Shown one piece after another: positions 54,931 to 63,107 of a stretch of 64,000 bases of DNA (positions within the stretch are counted from its first letter, which is position 1; the number at the start of each line of letters is the position of its first letter). The DNA is from [Muricauda] lutisoli (nom. illeg.) (GTDB taxonomy: Bacteria > Bacteroidota > Bacteroidia > Flavobacteriales > Flavobacteriaceae), in assembly GCF_017313105.1 (NCBI RefSeq), contig NZ_JAFLND010000003.1, positions 436,879 to 500,878 on the forward strand. The letters run 5' to 3'. The position numbers and the translations under genes were made by a program. Under the pieces are notes generated by a model. It ran no database searches and was not told where the DNA came from. It saw only the letters and a program-made list of their open reading frames with translations.

Positions 54931-55322
54931 TGATCTTCTTTTTTTTTATTGATTTTGGAAAGTGGGAAATCCGTTTCTATTTCTTTTTGGATTTCGTCGA
55001 TACGTTTTTTTTGAAGATTCACCAATCGCTCACGTTGTTCACGCTCCCAGTTTTGCCCCATGAATTTGTTGGTCACAAAAACATTATAGGTGTGCAGAGC
55101 GATTAAAAAGGTCCAGACCAAAACAATCCAGATGGACCAATCGTAGGCTTCACCATACTTTAGGACTTTGTTGGCGAGAATCAGAAAAATACTGCCGATC
55201 AAAAAAATCACTAAGTGGTAATACAACCTTTTCTTTTGTTTGATGCGTTTATGGGCATGCTCCAAAAGTTCGTGCTGCTCCAAATCTATTTCCTGTTTTT
55301 TCTTTTTACCAAATGACAACAT
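54927..55322 (-). CDS. 2TM domain-containing membrane protein
   Basis: 131 residues from ATG 55322 (MLSFGKKKKQEIDLEQHE); an upstream in-frame start at 55382 is unlikely. Two membrane helices (YYHLVIFLIGSIFLILANKV and WSIWIVLVWTFLIALHTYNVF) are joined by a short periplasmic turn. The region before and after is charged: A-HKRIKQKKRLYYH and NWEREQRERLVNLQKKR. This is the 2TM (PF13239-type) family found in Bacteroidetes, in some cases fused to histidine kinases. It overlaps folA by 4 bases. Confidence 0.85.
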   Translation of the reverse strand: MLSFGKKKKQEIDLEQHELLEHAHKRIKQKKRLYYHLVIFLIGSIFLILANKVLKYGEAYDWSIWIVLVWTFLIALHTYNVFVTNKFMGQNWEREQRERLVNLQKKRIDEIQKEIETDFPLSKINKKKEDQ

Positions 55323-55376
55323 GGAATGGCTATCTTTATGAACAAATATAATTGAATTGTATCCAAAAATCCCGAC

Positions 55377-56468
55377 ATGCAAAACCTAAGAAAAAAATTC
55401 CCTGTTCTTAATCAATGTATTTATGCCAATACCGCCTCTGCTGGCTTGCTGAGCGAAGATTTGATGGAGTGGCGCCAGGGACATGACCTCGATTATCTAA
55501 TTGGAGGGAGCGAAATGAAAAATAAAGGCTTTGCGCACATGCCCGAAATAAAGAAAACAGTGGGGAAGTTTTTTAATTGTAAGCCAGAGAATGTAGCCTT
55601 GGTGCCCAATTTCAGCTTGGGATTCAACTTGTTGCTCGAGGGCTTGCCAAAAGACAAAAAAGTGCTACTGGTCAATAAAGATTACCCAAGTGTCAACTGG
55701 CCGTTCGAGACCCGGGGCTTTGAGCGGGATTATGTGGATGCCGATGAGCACATGGAAGAAAACATCCATGCCAAGGTAAAAAGTGGAGGTGTCGACATTT
55801 TGGCCCTTAGTCTGGTGCAGTGGGTAAATGGCGTTCGTATTGATTTTGATTTTCTGAAAAAATTAAAAAATGACTTTCCCAACCTGATGATCATGGCAGA
55901 TGGGACCCAATACTGTGGTACAGAGCCCTTCGATTTTGAAGATTCTGGAATCGATATTTTGGGAACCAGTGCTTACAAATGGCTCTTGGCAGGTTACGGT
56001 AACGGCTTTTATCTTGTAAAAGATGGGGTAATGGACCAATTTGAGCTAAAGGGTATCGGGAACGGCTCGGTGGATAACGATGCATCCAAACGAAACAGCA
56101 TAACCTTCTGTAAGTTTTTGGAACCTGGTCATTTGGACTCTTTCAACTTTGGGAGTTTGGAATTTGCACTTAACTTTTTGGATGAAATAGGGTTGGAAAA
56201 TGTAGAGGCCCAACTTCAAAGATTGTCAAAAAAGGCCATGTCGGCTTTTTCGGAATTGGATCTGTTGGAACCGGCCGTTGTCAAAAGAAAACAACATAGC
56301 ACCATTTTTAATATCAAGGGAGATGAAAAACTCTTTAATAAATTAACGGAGGAAAATGTGGTGGCATCACCGAGGGGCGGTGGTATTCGATTGAGTTTTC
56401 ATTTTTATAATACAGAAGAAGAGATAGATGTTGTTGCAACACTTCTAAAACGTTGGTCATCAAAGTAA
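55377..56468 (+). CDS. Class V aminotransferase-fold PLP enzyme
   Basis: 363 residues. The NifS/class V pattern is clear: YANTASAGLLSEDLMEWR at the start, KPENVALVPNFSLGFNLLLEGL, LALSLVQWVNGVRIDFDFLK, MADGTQYCGTEPFDFEDSGIDILGTSAYKWLLAGYGNGFYLV with the Schiff-base lysine in SAYKWLL. It lacks a cysteine-desulfurase active loop, so a different role such as isopenicillin-epimerase-like or kynureninase-like is more likely. It is divergent from the 2TM gene across 54 bases. Confidence 0.9.
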   Translation: MQNLRKKFPVLNQCIYANTASAGLLSEDLMEWRQGHDLDYLIGGSEMKNKGFAHMPEIKKTVGKFFNCKPENVALVPNFSLGFNLLLEGLPKDKKVLLVNKDYPSVNWPFETRGFERDYVDADEHMEENIHAKVKSGGVDILALSLVQWVNGVRIDFDFLKKLKNDFPNLMIMADGTQYCGTEPFDFEDSGIDILGTSAYKWLLAGYGNGFYLVKDGVMDQFELKGIGNGSVDNDASKRNSITFCKFLEPGHLDSFNFGSLEFALNFLDEIGLENVEAQLQRLSKKAMSAFSELDLLEPAVVKRKQHSTIFNIKGDEKLFNKLTEENVVASPRGGGIRLSFHFYNTEEEIDVVATLLKRWSSK

Positions 56469-56525
56469 TAAATGACAAAAAACGGCAATCTTATTTGATA
56501 AAAGTGATTATGTAGTGAGGTGGAT

Positions 56526-56542
56526 TTTATCAAATTGATAAA
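56526..56542 (+). promoter_or_regulatory. Inverted repeat TTTATCAAATTGATAAA before the CBM48 gene
   Basis: Perfect 8-bp arms around one base. A promoter-like TTG (near 56557) and TATTGTTTTG lie between it and the ATG at 56613, so it may be an operator upstream of the -33 site. It has no T-run and is 58 bases after the aminotransferase stop. Confidence 0.35.
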
Positions 56543-56612
56543 TCGATTCTAACTTATTGTAAATAAATAGTTTTATGTATTGTTTTGTCCTGAAATTAAA
56601 ATTTTCGGTACC

Positions 56613-56909
56613 ATGGCAATTAAAAAGCAATACTTAAAGAGCAAGCCTGTTTGCAAGGTTACTTTTACCGTTCCTGCAGATGAGGCTAAAACAGTGGCTG
56701 TAGTTGGAGATTTCAATAAGTGGAATCCCAAGAAGAGCACTTTAAAGAAATTGAAGAACGGAACTTTTAAAGGAACGTTCGATCTACCTGTAGAGAATAG
56801 CTACGAGTTCAGATATTTGATCGATGGCAACTATACCAATGATGCCGAGGCTGATGGTTTCCAATGGAACGATTATGCCGGTGCAGAAAATGCGGTATTG
56901 GAAGTGTAA
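56613..56909 (+). CDS. Isoamylase early-set (CBM48-type) glycogen-binding domain protein
   Basis: 98 residues from ATG 56613. The whole protein is one Ig-like CBM48 domain: VCKVTFTVPADEAKTVAVVGDFNKWNP, then TFKGTFDLPVENSYEFRYLIDGNYTNDAEADGFQWNDYAGAENAVLEV. Normally this domain is attached to glycogen-branching or debranching enzymes or to AMPK beta; here it stands alone. It may bind glycogen or another alpha-glucan. No glycogen enzyme is nearby. Confidence 0.9.
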   Translation: MAIKKQYLKSKPVCKVTFTVPADEAKTVAVVGDFNKWNPKKSTLKKLKNGTFKGTFDLPVENSYEFRYLIDGNYTNDAEADGFQWNDYAGAENAVLEV

Positions 56910-56919
56910 ATTGTTTTAG

Positions 56920-56958
56920 CCATCATCGGATCTCCATGCCGATGGTGGTTTACTTTTT
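56920..56958 (+). terminator. Terminator after the CBM48 gene
   Basis: A 10-bp stem CCATCATCGG / CCGATGGTGG (one T-G pair) with a 9-base loop, then TTTACTTTTT. It is 10 bases after the stop. Confidence 0.65.
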
Positions 56959-56979
56959 GAACCGTTCGGAGGAAGGCTA

Positions 56980-57633
56980 TTATTTGAAAATATTTATGTC
57001 AATCTCCCTAAAACTTCGGATTACATCATAATTCCATTTACTGTAATCGTTGTTGTCGGAATCTACAATAATTATTTTTTTTGCACCCGAATTTTCAGCG
57101 GCCATAATGCCAGATACAGAATCTTCAAAAATCAAGGCTTCATTGGCGTCAATTTTTAAGACTTCCATTGCTTTTAAGAAGATTTCAGGGTGAGGTTTAC
57201 TCTTTATCGTTCCATCACTGTACACGATATGATTTAGATCAAAATACTTTTGCAGTCCCAGGTGCTCAAAATAAAATTTCAGATTGTAAAGGTCCGAAGC
57301 TGTTGCAATGGTAAAGGGAACGTCGTTTTTGTCCAAAAATTCCAAAAAGTCCAATGCCCCTGGTGCCAACTCCATTTTTTCTTGTAAACAGAGGGACTGG
57401 TATATGTCCTCTTTTTCACGGGCCAATGCATCAATGTCAGCACTGGATAATTCTTTGTTAAACAAGTTGGATAGTATTTCGGCATTGTTCTTACCGTGTA
57501 TCTTTTGATTTTTTTCCTTGTTCGTGAGCGCAAAAGAATATTTCTCCAAAAAAATATCCCAAGCCTCATTATGTAAATGAGTATCAAAAAATAGGGTGCC
57601 GTTAAAATCGAATATTACACCTTTAATGTCCAT
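56980..57633 (-). CDS. HAD family phosphatase (beta-phosphoglucomutase-like)
   Basis: 217 residues. HAD motif I is IFDFNGTLFFDTHLH (FDFNGT instead of the usual DxDGT: the first Asp is present, the second replaced by Asn), motif II is FTIATAS, and motif III/IV is KPHPEIFLKAMEVL and ALIFEDSVSGIMAAENSG. The cap is helical. Sugar phosphates are the usual substrates of such enzymes. The D-to-N change at the second motif I position also occurs in mutase-like members and may alter activity. Confidence 0.9.
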   Translation of the reverse strand: MDIKGVIFDFNGTLFFDTHLHNEAWDIFLEKYSFALTNKEKNQKIHGKNNAEILSNLFNKELSSADIDALAREKEDIYQSLCLQEKMELAPGALDFLEFLDKNDVPFTIATASDLYNLKFYFEHLGLQKYFDLNHIVYSDGTIKSKPHPEIFLKAMEVLKIDANEALIFEDSVSGIMAAENSGAKKIIIVDSDNNDYSKWNYDVIRSFREIDINIFK

Positions 57634-57642
57634 TCATAAGTT

Positions 57643-58023
57643 TTAATTGCCGATTCGCCATGGTGGGTTTAGCCTATTTTCACCACCATGGAACAAGATA
57701 AGTTGATTTCCATCAAGGTCTTTTAGCCTTGCCTCTCTCCAAAGCCATCTTTGGTCTGTAGGTTCCAAATCAAATTGAATTCCTTTTTGTTTTAGAGATG
57801 CAACCTGCTCATCTAAATTATCACACTCAAAATATACATAAATGCCTTCACCCTTAGGTAATTCCTCCTTTTGGTGCAATGAAAATGTTGACTTGCCGTT
57901 AGGACACTCGAACCTCGCGTAATGGGGAAGGGCCTTTACAATTAATTTCAGTCCCAATTTTTCATAAAATGGAACCGATTTCGATAGATCAAGGGACGGG
58001 ACCGTTATTTGGTTCAGATTCAT
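57643..58023 (-). CDS. VOC (glyoxalase/bleomycin resistance-type) family protein
   Basis: 126 residues, one VOC fold of two beta-alpha-beta-beta-beta units: LNQITVPSLDLSKSVPFYEKLGLKLIVKA, then GIYVYFECDNLDEQVASLKQKGIQFDLEPTDQRWLWREARLKDLDGNQLILFHGG. Metal ligands are possible at the conserved strand ends (E/H), but the substrate is unknown. It lies 9 bases upstream of the HAD gene on the same strand; the two are probably cotranscribed. Confidence 0.88.
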   Translation of the reverse strand: MNLNQITVPSLDLSKSVPFYEKLGLKLIVKALPHYARFECPNGKSTFSLHQKEELPKGEGIYVYFECDNLDEQVASLKQKGIQFDLEPTDQRWLWREARLKDLDGNQLILFHGGENRLNPPWRIGN

Positions 58024-58044
58024 TTATTGGATAGGGGAATAGGG

Positions 58045-58470
58045 CTATTTGTTCCAATAATCCACCACCAATACATCGTCTATATGTGGTCCTGCAACAT
58101 CGCCAAAGGCAACGTGATCTGGGTGGGTTAGGTAAGTGTCACGGTCGGCTTCGCTGTCGAAGGTCAATAAATAACAATGGGTAAGTCCTTTGTTCAGGTT
58201 TTCCGGACTGTTGTTCATCCCCCATTCGTACCCTTTTATTTCAGAAATTTTTGATGGCAAGGCATTGAATGCCTCCTCCACTTGTTTCACATCTTCATCG
58301 CTGGATGTTTCTTTGAATTTGAACAACACCACATGACGCAGTTGTGGACCTGATTCTTCTACTGTTTTTTCCACGGTTACTTCCTCTTTTTCGGTGGTTT
58401 CTTTTTTGGTTGGGTTCCCACAGCTGGCAAATAATAGCGCTGCGAAAAGGGTGATGGCAGTATTTTTCAT
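58045..58470 (-). CDS. Dabb (stress-responsive A/B barrel) domain lipoprotein
   Basis: 141 residues from ATG 58470. The lipobox LLFASC gives acylated Cys at about 16, followed by a Lys/Glu/Thr-rich linker. The body is one Dabb domain: LRHVVLFKFKETSSDEDVKQVEEAFNALPSKI, YEWGMNNSPENLNKGLTHCYLLTFDSEADRDTYLTHPDHVAFGDV, DDVLVVDYW. Dabb proteins are mostly cytosolic; this one should be membrane-anchored in the envelope. The role is unknown. It lies between the VOC gene and thyA. Confidence 0.88.
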   Translation of the reverse strand: MKNTAITLFAALLFASCGNPTKKETTEKEEVTVEKTVEESGPQLRHVVLFKFKETSSDEDVKQVEEAFNALPSKISEIKGYEWGMNNSPENLNKGLTHCYLLTFDSEADRDTYLTHPDHVAFGDVAGPHIDDVLVVDYWNK

Positions 58471-58540
58471 AGGATTCAAGTTTGTGTTTGAAAATATAAG
58501 GAGACTCACTGAATCAGTTTAAAAATTAAAAATAAGATAA

Positions 58541-59365
58541 TTAAACCGCAACCACCCCTTTAATATGCGGATGAGGATCGTAGTTCAAAAGCTCAAAATC
58601 ATCAAAGGTAAAAGAGAAAATATCCTTTACTTCGGGGTTTAGTTTCATAGTGGGCAAGGGGCGTGGGTCACGGCTCAATTGCAGTTCCACTTGCTCCATA
58701 TGGTTGTTGTAGATATGGGCATCACCAAAGGTGTGGATAAACTCCCCGGGTTGGTAGCCACAAACCTGGGCCATCATTAACGTAAACAAGGCATAGGAAG
58801 CAATGTTAAAGGGCACCCCCAAAAAGATATCGGCACTTCGTTGGTACAATTGGCAAGAAAGTTTGCCATCGGCCACATAAAACTGGAAAAAGGCATGGCA
58901 GGGTGGGAGTGCGGCCTTACCATTGGCCACATTTTCAGCAAATGAAACCGAAGTGTCCGGCAAAACGCTGGGATTCCATGCAGAAACCAACATTCTACGG
59001 CTATTCGGGTTGTTTTTTAGCGTATCCACCACTTCTTCGATCTGGTCTATTTCCTCACTGTTCCAATTGCGCCACTGGTGGCCATAAACAGGACCAAGGT
59101 CACCGTTTTCATCGGCCCATTCGTTCCAAATACGCACACCGTGCTCTTGGAGGTAGGCAATATTGGTGTCTCCTTTTAAAAACCATAATAACTCATATAT
59201 AATGGATTTAAGGTGCAGCTTTTTGGTGGTCACCATGGGGAAGCCCTCGGAGAGGTCGAATCGCATTTGATAGCCAAAAACGCTCAAGGTCCCTGTTCCC
59301 GTACGGTCCCCTTTTTGGTTGCCGTGCTCCAATACGTGTTTAAGAAGGTCGTGGTACTGTTTCAT
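58541..59365 (-). CDS. thyA: Thymidylate synthase
   Basis: 274 residues. The catalytic Cys is C156 in [13 protein letters not shown]; the N-terminal [24 protein letters not shown], the nucleotide-binding [21 protein letters not shown] and [13 protein letters not shown] at the end are all standard. It makes dTMP from dUMP with methylene-tetrahydrofolate, giving dihydrofolate for FolA. Last gene before a Dabb lipoprotein; its upstream neighbour is the four-helix gene. Confidence 0.98.
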   Translation of the reverse strand: MKQYHDLLKHVLEHGNQKGDRTGTGTLSVFGYQMRFDLSEGFPMVTTKKLHLKSIIYELLWFLKGDTNIAYLQEHGVRIWNEWADENGDLGPVYGHQWRNWNSEEIDQIEEVVDTLKNNPNSRRMLVSAWNPSVLPDTSVSFAENVANGKAALPPCHAFFQFYVADGKLSCQLYQRSADIFLGVPFNIASYALFTLMMAQVCGYQPGEFIHTFGDAHIYNNHMEQVELQLSRDPRPLPTMKLNPEVKDIFSFTFDDFELLNYDPHPHIKGVVAV

Positions 59366-59370
59366 AGTGG

Positions 59371-59392
59371 GGTTAAAGGTAAATGGTTATGC
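59371..59392. repeat. Left inverted-repeat element flanking the four-helix gene
   Basis: GGTTAAAGGTAAATGGTTATG is found here on the plus strand. A close copy lies on the minus strand at 59846-59870 (right side), sharing TAAAGG and AAATGGTTATG. The two copies point toward each other with the gene between. Confidence 0.5.
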
Positions 59393-59408
59393 TTAAAAGG
59401 ACAATAGG

Positions 59409-59768
59409 TCAATGGTTTGACTTATTATATTTTATTAACGACGTAATTCTTCGTTGTAGCTTCTGAATATTTTTGATGGTGGCTTTTGAAATATCGGCGG
59501 AAAGGAAATTCAGGTCCTGACAAAGAATAAGATGGGTTTCAAGTTCATATGCCGACCCCAAACTTATTTGAAGAAATCGAACAAAATCTTTTTGGGAATA
59601 TTTACTGCAACCTTCGGCGATGTTGGCGGGAATGGAAATGGCACTTCTTCGTATTTGAGGAGTCAGCCCAAATTTTTCAGATTCCAGCAATAGTTTGGTA
59701 AGTCCGTAAATATCTTTGACCAAAATGCGTCCGTCTTTCCAGACGTTCAACTCTCGAAAATTTCTCAT
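59409..59768 (-). CDS. Four-helix bundle protein (S23/Avd-like family)
   Basis: 119 residues. RNFRELNVWKDGRILVKDIYGLTKLL at the start and FGLTPQIRRSAISIPANIAEGCSKYSQKDFVRFLQISLGSAYELETHLILCQDLNFL in the middle are the hallmarks of the family, which includes proteins encoded in 23S rRNA intervening sequences and the Avd factor of diversity-generating retroelements. No reverse transcriptase or rRNA is in the window. It sits alone between inverted repeats and beside a CCTTTCACC-rich tract. Confidence 0.9.
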   Translation of the reverse strand: MRNFRELNVWKDGRILVKDIYGLTKLLLESEKFGLTPQIRRSAISIPANIAEGCSKYSQKDFVRFLQISLGSAYELETHLILCQDLNFLSADISKATIKNIQKLQRRITSLIKYNKSNH

Positions 59769-59845
59769 AATACTATGTTTGAAATTACGAGGTTGACTTT
59801 TTGATAATTTACTTTTTGGATTTTAGGACACGGTATTCACACCTT

Positions 59846-59930
59846 GCCCATAACCATTTGCCCTTTACCCTTTCACCTTTTTCACCCTTTCACCTTCACC
59901 TTTAATTTTTATCCTTTCACCCTTCACCAG
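59846..59930. repeat. Right inverted-repeat element and CCTTTCACC-rich tract
   Basis: GCCCATAACCATTTGCCC and on to CCCTTTACC is the inverse of the element at 59371. It runs into a low-complexity tract with several CTTTCACC / CTTCACC copies, ending at the CNT transporter stop codon. Confidence 0.55.
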
Positions 59931-59931
59931 T

Positions 59932-61392
59932 CTATCCCAAAATCATCCCAGCAATGGTTGCGGACAGCAATGAGGCCAAAGACCCACCTAATACGGCTTT
60001 CATTCCGAAAGAAGATAAAACCTTACGTTGGCCGGGCGCCAAAGAGCCGATACCGCCAATCTGAATGCCGATGGAAGCAAAGTTGGCAAAACCACAAAGC
60101 ATATACGTGGCCATGATTACCGATTTATTGTAAGTGAAATGTACGCCGCTCGCCACATTTTTAAGATCGGCCAATTGAATGTATCCAATAAATTCACTCG
60201 CGGCCAATTTAATTCCAAGTAATTGCCCCATCAGCATAATATCTTCATTGGCGACACCAATGAGCCACATAAGCGGGGCAAAAACGGTTCCCAGGATGGC
60301 TTCCAATGAAAACTCTTGATACGGAGAGTTGGCAGCTATCCAGCTATTGAAGGTGGTTACATCACCAAACCAGCCCAAAATTCCATTGATCATGGCTATA
60401 AAGGCAACAAAAACCAATAGCATGGCCCCCACGTTCAAAGCAAGTTTAAGACCTTCGGTGGTTCCGTTGGCAATGGCATCCAAAATATTGGCACCTATTT
60501 TTTCTGAGGACACCTCCACATCGGTGTTGACCTTTTCTGTCTGTGGATATAATATTTTTGAAATTACGATAGCACCGGGGGCAGCCATCACGGAGGCAGC
60601 CAAAAGGTGTTTGGCAAATATCAATCGCAATTCGGGATCATCGCCTCCCAAAAATCCAATGTAAGCTGCCAAAACAGCTCCCGCTACGGTGGCCATCCCA
60701 CCGATCATGACCAATAGGATCTCCGATTTGTTCATTTTTTCCAAGTAGGCCTTTATAAGCAATGGAGCTTCCGTTTGGCCCAAAAAGATATTACCGGCCA
60801 CCGAAAGGCTTTCCGCACCGGAAATTCCCAATGTTTTGGAAAGCAGCCATGCCATCCACCTTACCACTACTTGAATGACTCCCAAATAATAAAGTACCGA
60901 GGTCAACGCGGAGAAAAATATAATGGTTGGCAGTACTTGAAAAGCAAAAATATAGCCGAAGGTGTCCATGTCCACCACAAGTCCTTCGAAAAGGAACTGG
61001 CTACCGGCCCGGGTAAAGTCCAGGATGCTGACAAAAATGCTCCCGACTTGCTCAAAAATATATTGTACAAAGGGAACCTTGAGCACTCCAATGGCTATCA
61101 AAACCTGTAAGGATATTCCAATTCCCACAGTTTTCCAGTTGATGGCTTTTCTATTGGAACTAAACAAAAATGATATCAATATAAGAATTGCCATTCCCAA
61201 AGCCCCGCGTAACAATGTAGTGATGGAAAATCCCTGGTTGGGTATTATTTCTGCCACTTCCTGTTGTGGGATGGAATCCGTGATAGTGGAGCCAATGGCT
61301 ACGTTAAGGGAATCTGCGGGCAATGAACTTTGGCCGAAAGCGACCGAACAAATGAATAAAAGTATCAGTAAACTTTGGGTCTTTTTCGCCAT
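59932..61392 (-). CDS. Concentrative nucleoside transporter (CNT/NupC family)
   Basis: 486 residues. A cleavable-looking signal peptide (SLLILLFICSVAFGQSS) and a ~35-residue hydrophilic stretch come before the usual CNT membrane domain. Motifs: FGYIFAFQVLPTIIFFSALTSVLYYLG, GISGAESLSVAGNIFLGQTEAPLLIKAYL (the GQTEAP nucleoside and sodium site), and CGFANFASIGIQIGGIGSLAPGQRK near the end. It imports nucleosides with Na+ or H+. Twelve bases after the bifunctional nuclease gene, so they are cotranscribed, a link between nucleic-acid breakdown and nucleoside uptake (inference). Confidence 0.92.
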   Translation of the reverse strand: MAKKTQSLLILLFICSVAFGQSSLPADSLNVAIGSTITDSIPQQEVAEIIPNQGFSITTLLRGALGMAILILISFLFSSNRKAINWKTVGIGISLQVLIAIGVLKVPFVQYIFEQVGSIFVSILDFTRAGSQFLFEGLVVDMDTFGYIFAFQVLPTIIFFSALTSVLYYLGVIQVVVRWMAWLLSKTLGISGAESLSVAGNIFLGQTEAPLLIKAYLEKMNKSEILLVMIGGMATVAGAVLAAYIGFLGGDDPELRLIFAKHLLAASVMAAPGAIVISKILYPQTEKVNTDVEVSSEKIGANILDAIANGTTEGLKLALNVGAMLLVFVAFIAMINGILGWFGDVTTFNSWIAANSPYQEFSLEAILGTVFAPLMWLIGVANEDIMLMGQLLGIKLAASEFIGYIQLADLKNVASGVHFTYNKSVIMATYMLCGFANFASIGIQIGGIGSLAPGQRKVLSSFGMKAVLGGSLASLLSATIAGMILG

Positions 61393-61404
61393 GTAAGTGG
61401 TTGT

Positions 61405-62034
61405 TTATTTACGCTTGGAAATTTCATCCCTCAACTTGGCAGCCTTTTCGTAGTCTTCGCTGGCTACGGCCTTGTCCAATTCTTTGTGAAGCTCTTGTAG
61501 GGACATTTCCCTGTATCCATGTGTGTCGGAACCGGATTCTATTTCCACTGTTTCGCCCTCTTGAAGGATTTCATCGACCATGATGCTATCGTCGTCATCT
61601 TCCTCCTTTTCTTTGGAGGAGAATTTTAAGAAGATACCTGCCTTGTCCAAAATGGTCTTGTAGGTGAAAATGGGAGCGTTGAATCTAAGGGCAAGGGCAA
61701 TGGCATCGCTAGTTCGCGCATCGATGATCTCCTCTTCGTTCTCACGCTCGCAGATAATACTGGAATAAAATACCCCATCGACCAATTTATGGATGATGAC
61801 CTGTTTGACCACAATTTTAAATCTGTCCGCAAAATTTTTGAACAAATCGTGGGTCAAAGGTCTGGGCGGTTTTATTTCTTTTTCCAATGCAATGGCGATG
61901 GACTGCGCTTCAAATGCGCCAATAACGATGGGAAGTTTTCTGTCTCCCTCCTCTTCATTTAAAATAAGGGCATACGCGCCATTTTGTGTTTGGCTATATG
62001 ATATTCCCTTTATTTTTAATCGTACTAAACTCAT
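61405..62034 (-). CDS. Bifunctional nuclease (DUF151) family protein with C-terminal UVR motif
   Basis: 209 residues. The BFN/DUF151 domain (1-~135) has YALILNEEEGDRKLPIVIGAFEAQSIAIALE and DARTSDAIALALRFNAPIFT. After an acidic linker, the last 35 residues (LQELHKELDKAVASEDYEKAAKLRDEISKRK) are a UvrB/UvrC-type UVR motif. Plant and bacterial BFN proteins have RNase/DNase activity. Cotranscribed with the CNT nucleoside transporter downstream. An 88-base gap with a hairpin separates it from etfA. Confidence 0.92.
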   Translation of the reverse strand: MSLVRLKIKGISYSQTQNGAYALILNEEEGDRKLPIVIGAFEAQSIAIALEKEIKPPRPLTHDLFKNFADRFKIVVKQVIIHKLVDGVFYSSIICERENEEEIIDARTSDAIALALRFNAPIFTYKTILDKAGIFLKFSSKEKEEDDDDSIMVDEILQEGETVEIESGSDTHGYREMSLQELHKELDKAVASEDYEKAAKLRDEISKRK

Positions 62035-62050
62035 AATCTCTTCCTAAAGC

Positions 62051-62100
62051 AAAAGGGCCATTCAAATAAGTGGCTTTACCAGTTATCTGAACAGCCCCTT
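62051..62100 (-). terminator. Possible terminator after etfA
   Basis: On the minus strand AGGGGCTGTTCA can pair with TGAATGGCCCTT through a 26-base loop with two G-T pairs and one mismatch; TTTT follows. It is weak and could also be a read-through hairpin. Confidence 0.4.
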
Positions 62101-62122
62101 GCAATGGGCAAATTAACAAAAT

Positions 62123-63091
62123 TTAAGCGTTTTGTGCTTTAAATTCTTTTAATTTTTCGATGAGTTCGGGCACTACTTCGAAGGCATCTCCGACAATTCC
62201 ATAATCTGCAGCCTTAAAGAAAGGTGCCTCGGGGTCGTTGTTGATGACCACTTTTACTTTGGAAGCATTGATTCCTGCCAAATGTTGAATGGCTCCCGAG
62301 ATACCTATGGCGATGTATAGATTACTGGCCACGGGTTTTCCCGTTTGGCCCACGTGTTCGCTATGTGGGCGCCATCCCATATCGGAAACTGGCTTGGAAC
62401 ATGCGGTTGCGGCCCCCAATACATCGGCCAACTCTTCGATCATGCCCCAGTTTTCGGGTCCTTTAAGCCCACGTCCTCCAGACACCACGATATCGGCATC
62501 GGCAATGGTTACTTTTCCGGTTACCCTGTCCACTTCCACTGATTTGGCGGTGAATGCATCATCACCCACCGATGGGCTGAAATCTTCAACTGCAGCGGAT
62601 ACATTGTTTTCCACTACTCCGAAAGCATTGTTGGAAACACCAATGATTTTGATGTCTGCCGAAATCTCGGTCATGGCAAAACCTTTATTACTGAAAGCTG
62701 TTCGCTTTACTACAAAAGGTGAAGTGCTTTCTGGAGCAGCCACTACATTGGGTACGTATCCAGCGGCTAATTTAGCTGTTAAAATAGGTGCCAAAAACTT
62801 ACTGTCCGCGCTGGAACTCAATATAATTACTTTGGCGTCCTCTGCTTTGGCAGCCTGTTCCAATACACTGGCATAGGCTTTGGCATTAAAGGTGGCCAAC
62901 GAGTCGTCCGATACCTTCAAAACTTTGGAAACCCCATAGGTTCCCAGTGAGGCATCGTCCTCTGCGTTAAAAGATACCGCTGTAACGGTCGTGCCTAAAT
63001 CTTGGGCCACTTTATGTGCATAAGAGGCCACTTCGAAAGCATTTTTTTTGAATTTTCCCTTCAGGGATTCTGTATATACTAGTACTGACAT
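62123..63091 (-). CDS. etfA: Electron transfer flavoprotein subunit alpha
   Basis: 322 residues. The N-terminal nucleotide-fold half is followed by the C-terminal FAD domain with VVSGGRGLKGPENWGMIEEL, MGWRPHSEHVGQTGKPVASNLYIAIGISGAIQHLAG and INNDPEAPFFKAADYGIVGD. It pairs with EtfB to carry electrons from acyl-CoA dehydrogenases to the quinone pool. Directly downstream of etfB, 16 bases apart. Confidence 0.97.
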   Translation of the reverse strand: MSVLVYTESLKGKFKKNAFEVASYAHKVAQDLGTTVTAVSFNAEDDASLGTYGVSKVLKVSDDSLATFNAKAYASVLEQAAKAEDAKVIILSSSADSKFLAPILTAKLAAGYVPNVVAAPESTSPFVVKRTAFSNKGFAMTEISADIKIIGVSNNAFGVVENNVSAAVEDFSPSVGDDAFTAKSVEVDRVTGKVTIADADIVVSGGRGLKGPENWGMIEELADVLGAATACSKPVSDMGWRPHSEHVGQTGKPVASNLYIAIGISGAIQHLAGINASKVKVVINNDPEAPFFKAADYGIVGDAFEVVPELIEKLKEFKAQNA

Positions 63092-63107
63092 AATTTTTTA
63101 ATCTTGT

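Noticed and set aside
59409..59768. Diversity-generating retroelement because of the Avd-like protein
   Set aside because: I found no reverse transcriptase, no template/variable repeat pair with A-specific differences and no C-type lectin target in the window.
59868..59930. CRISPR array, from the repeated CCTTTCACC units
   Set aside because: Units are about 9 bases, irregularly spaced and without unique spacers.
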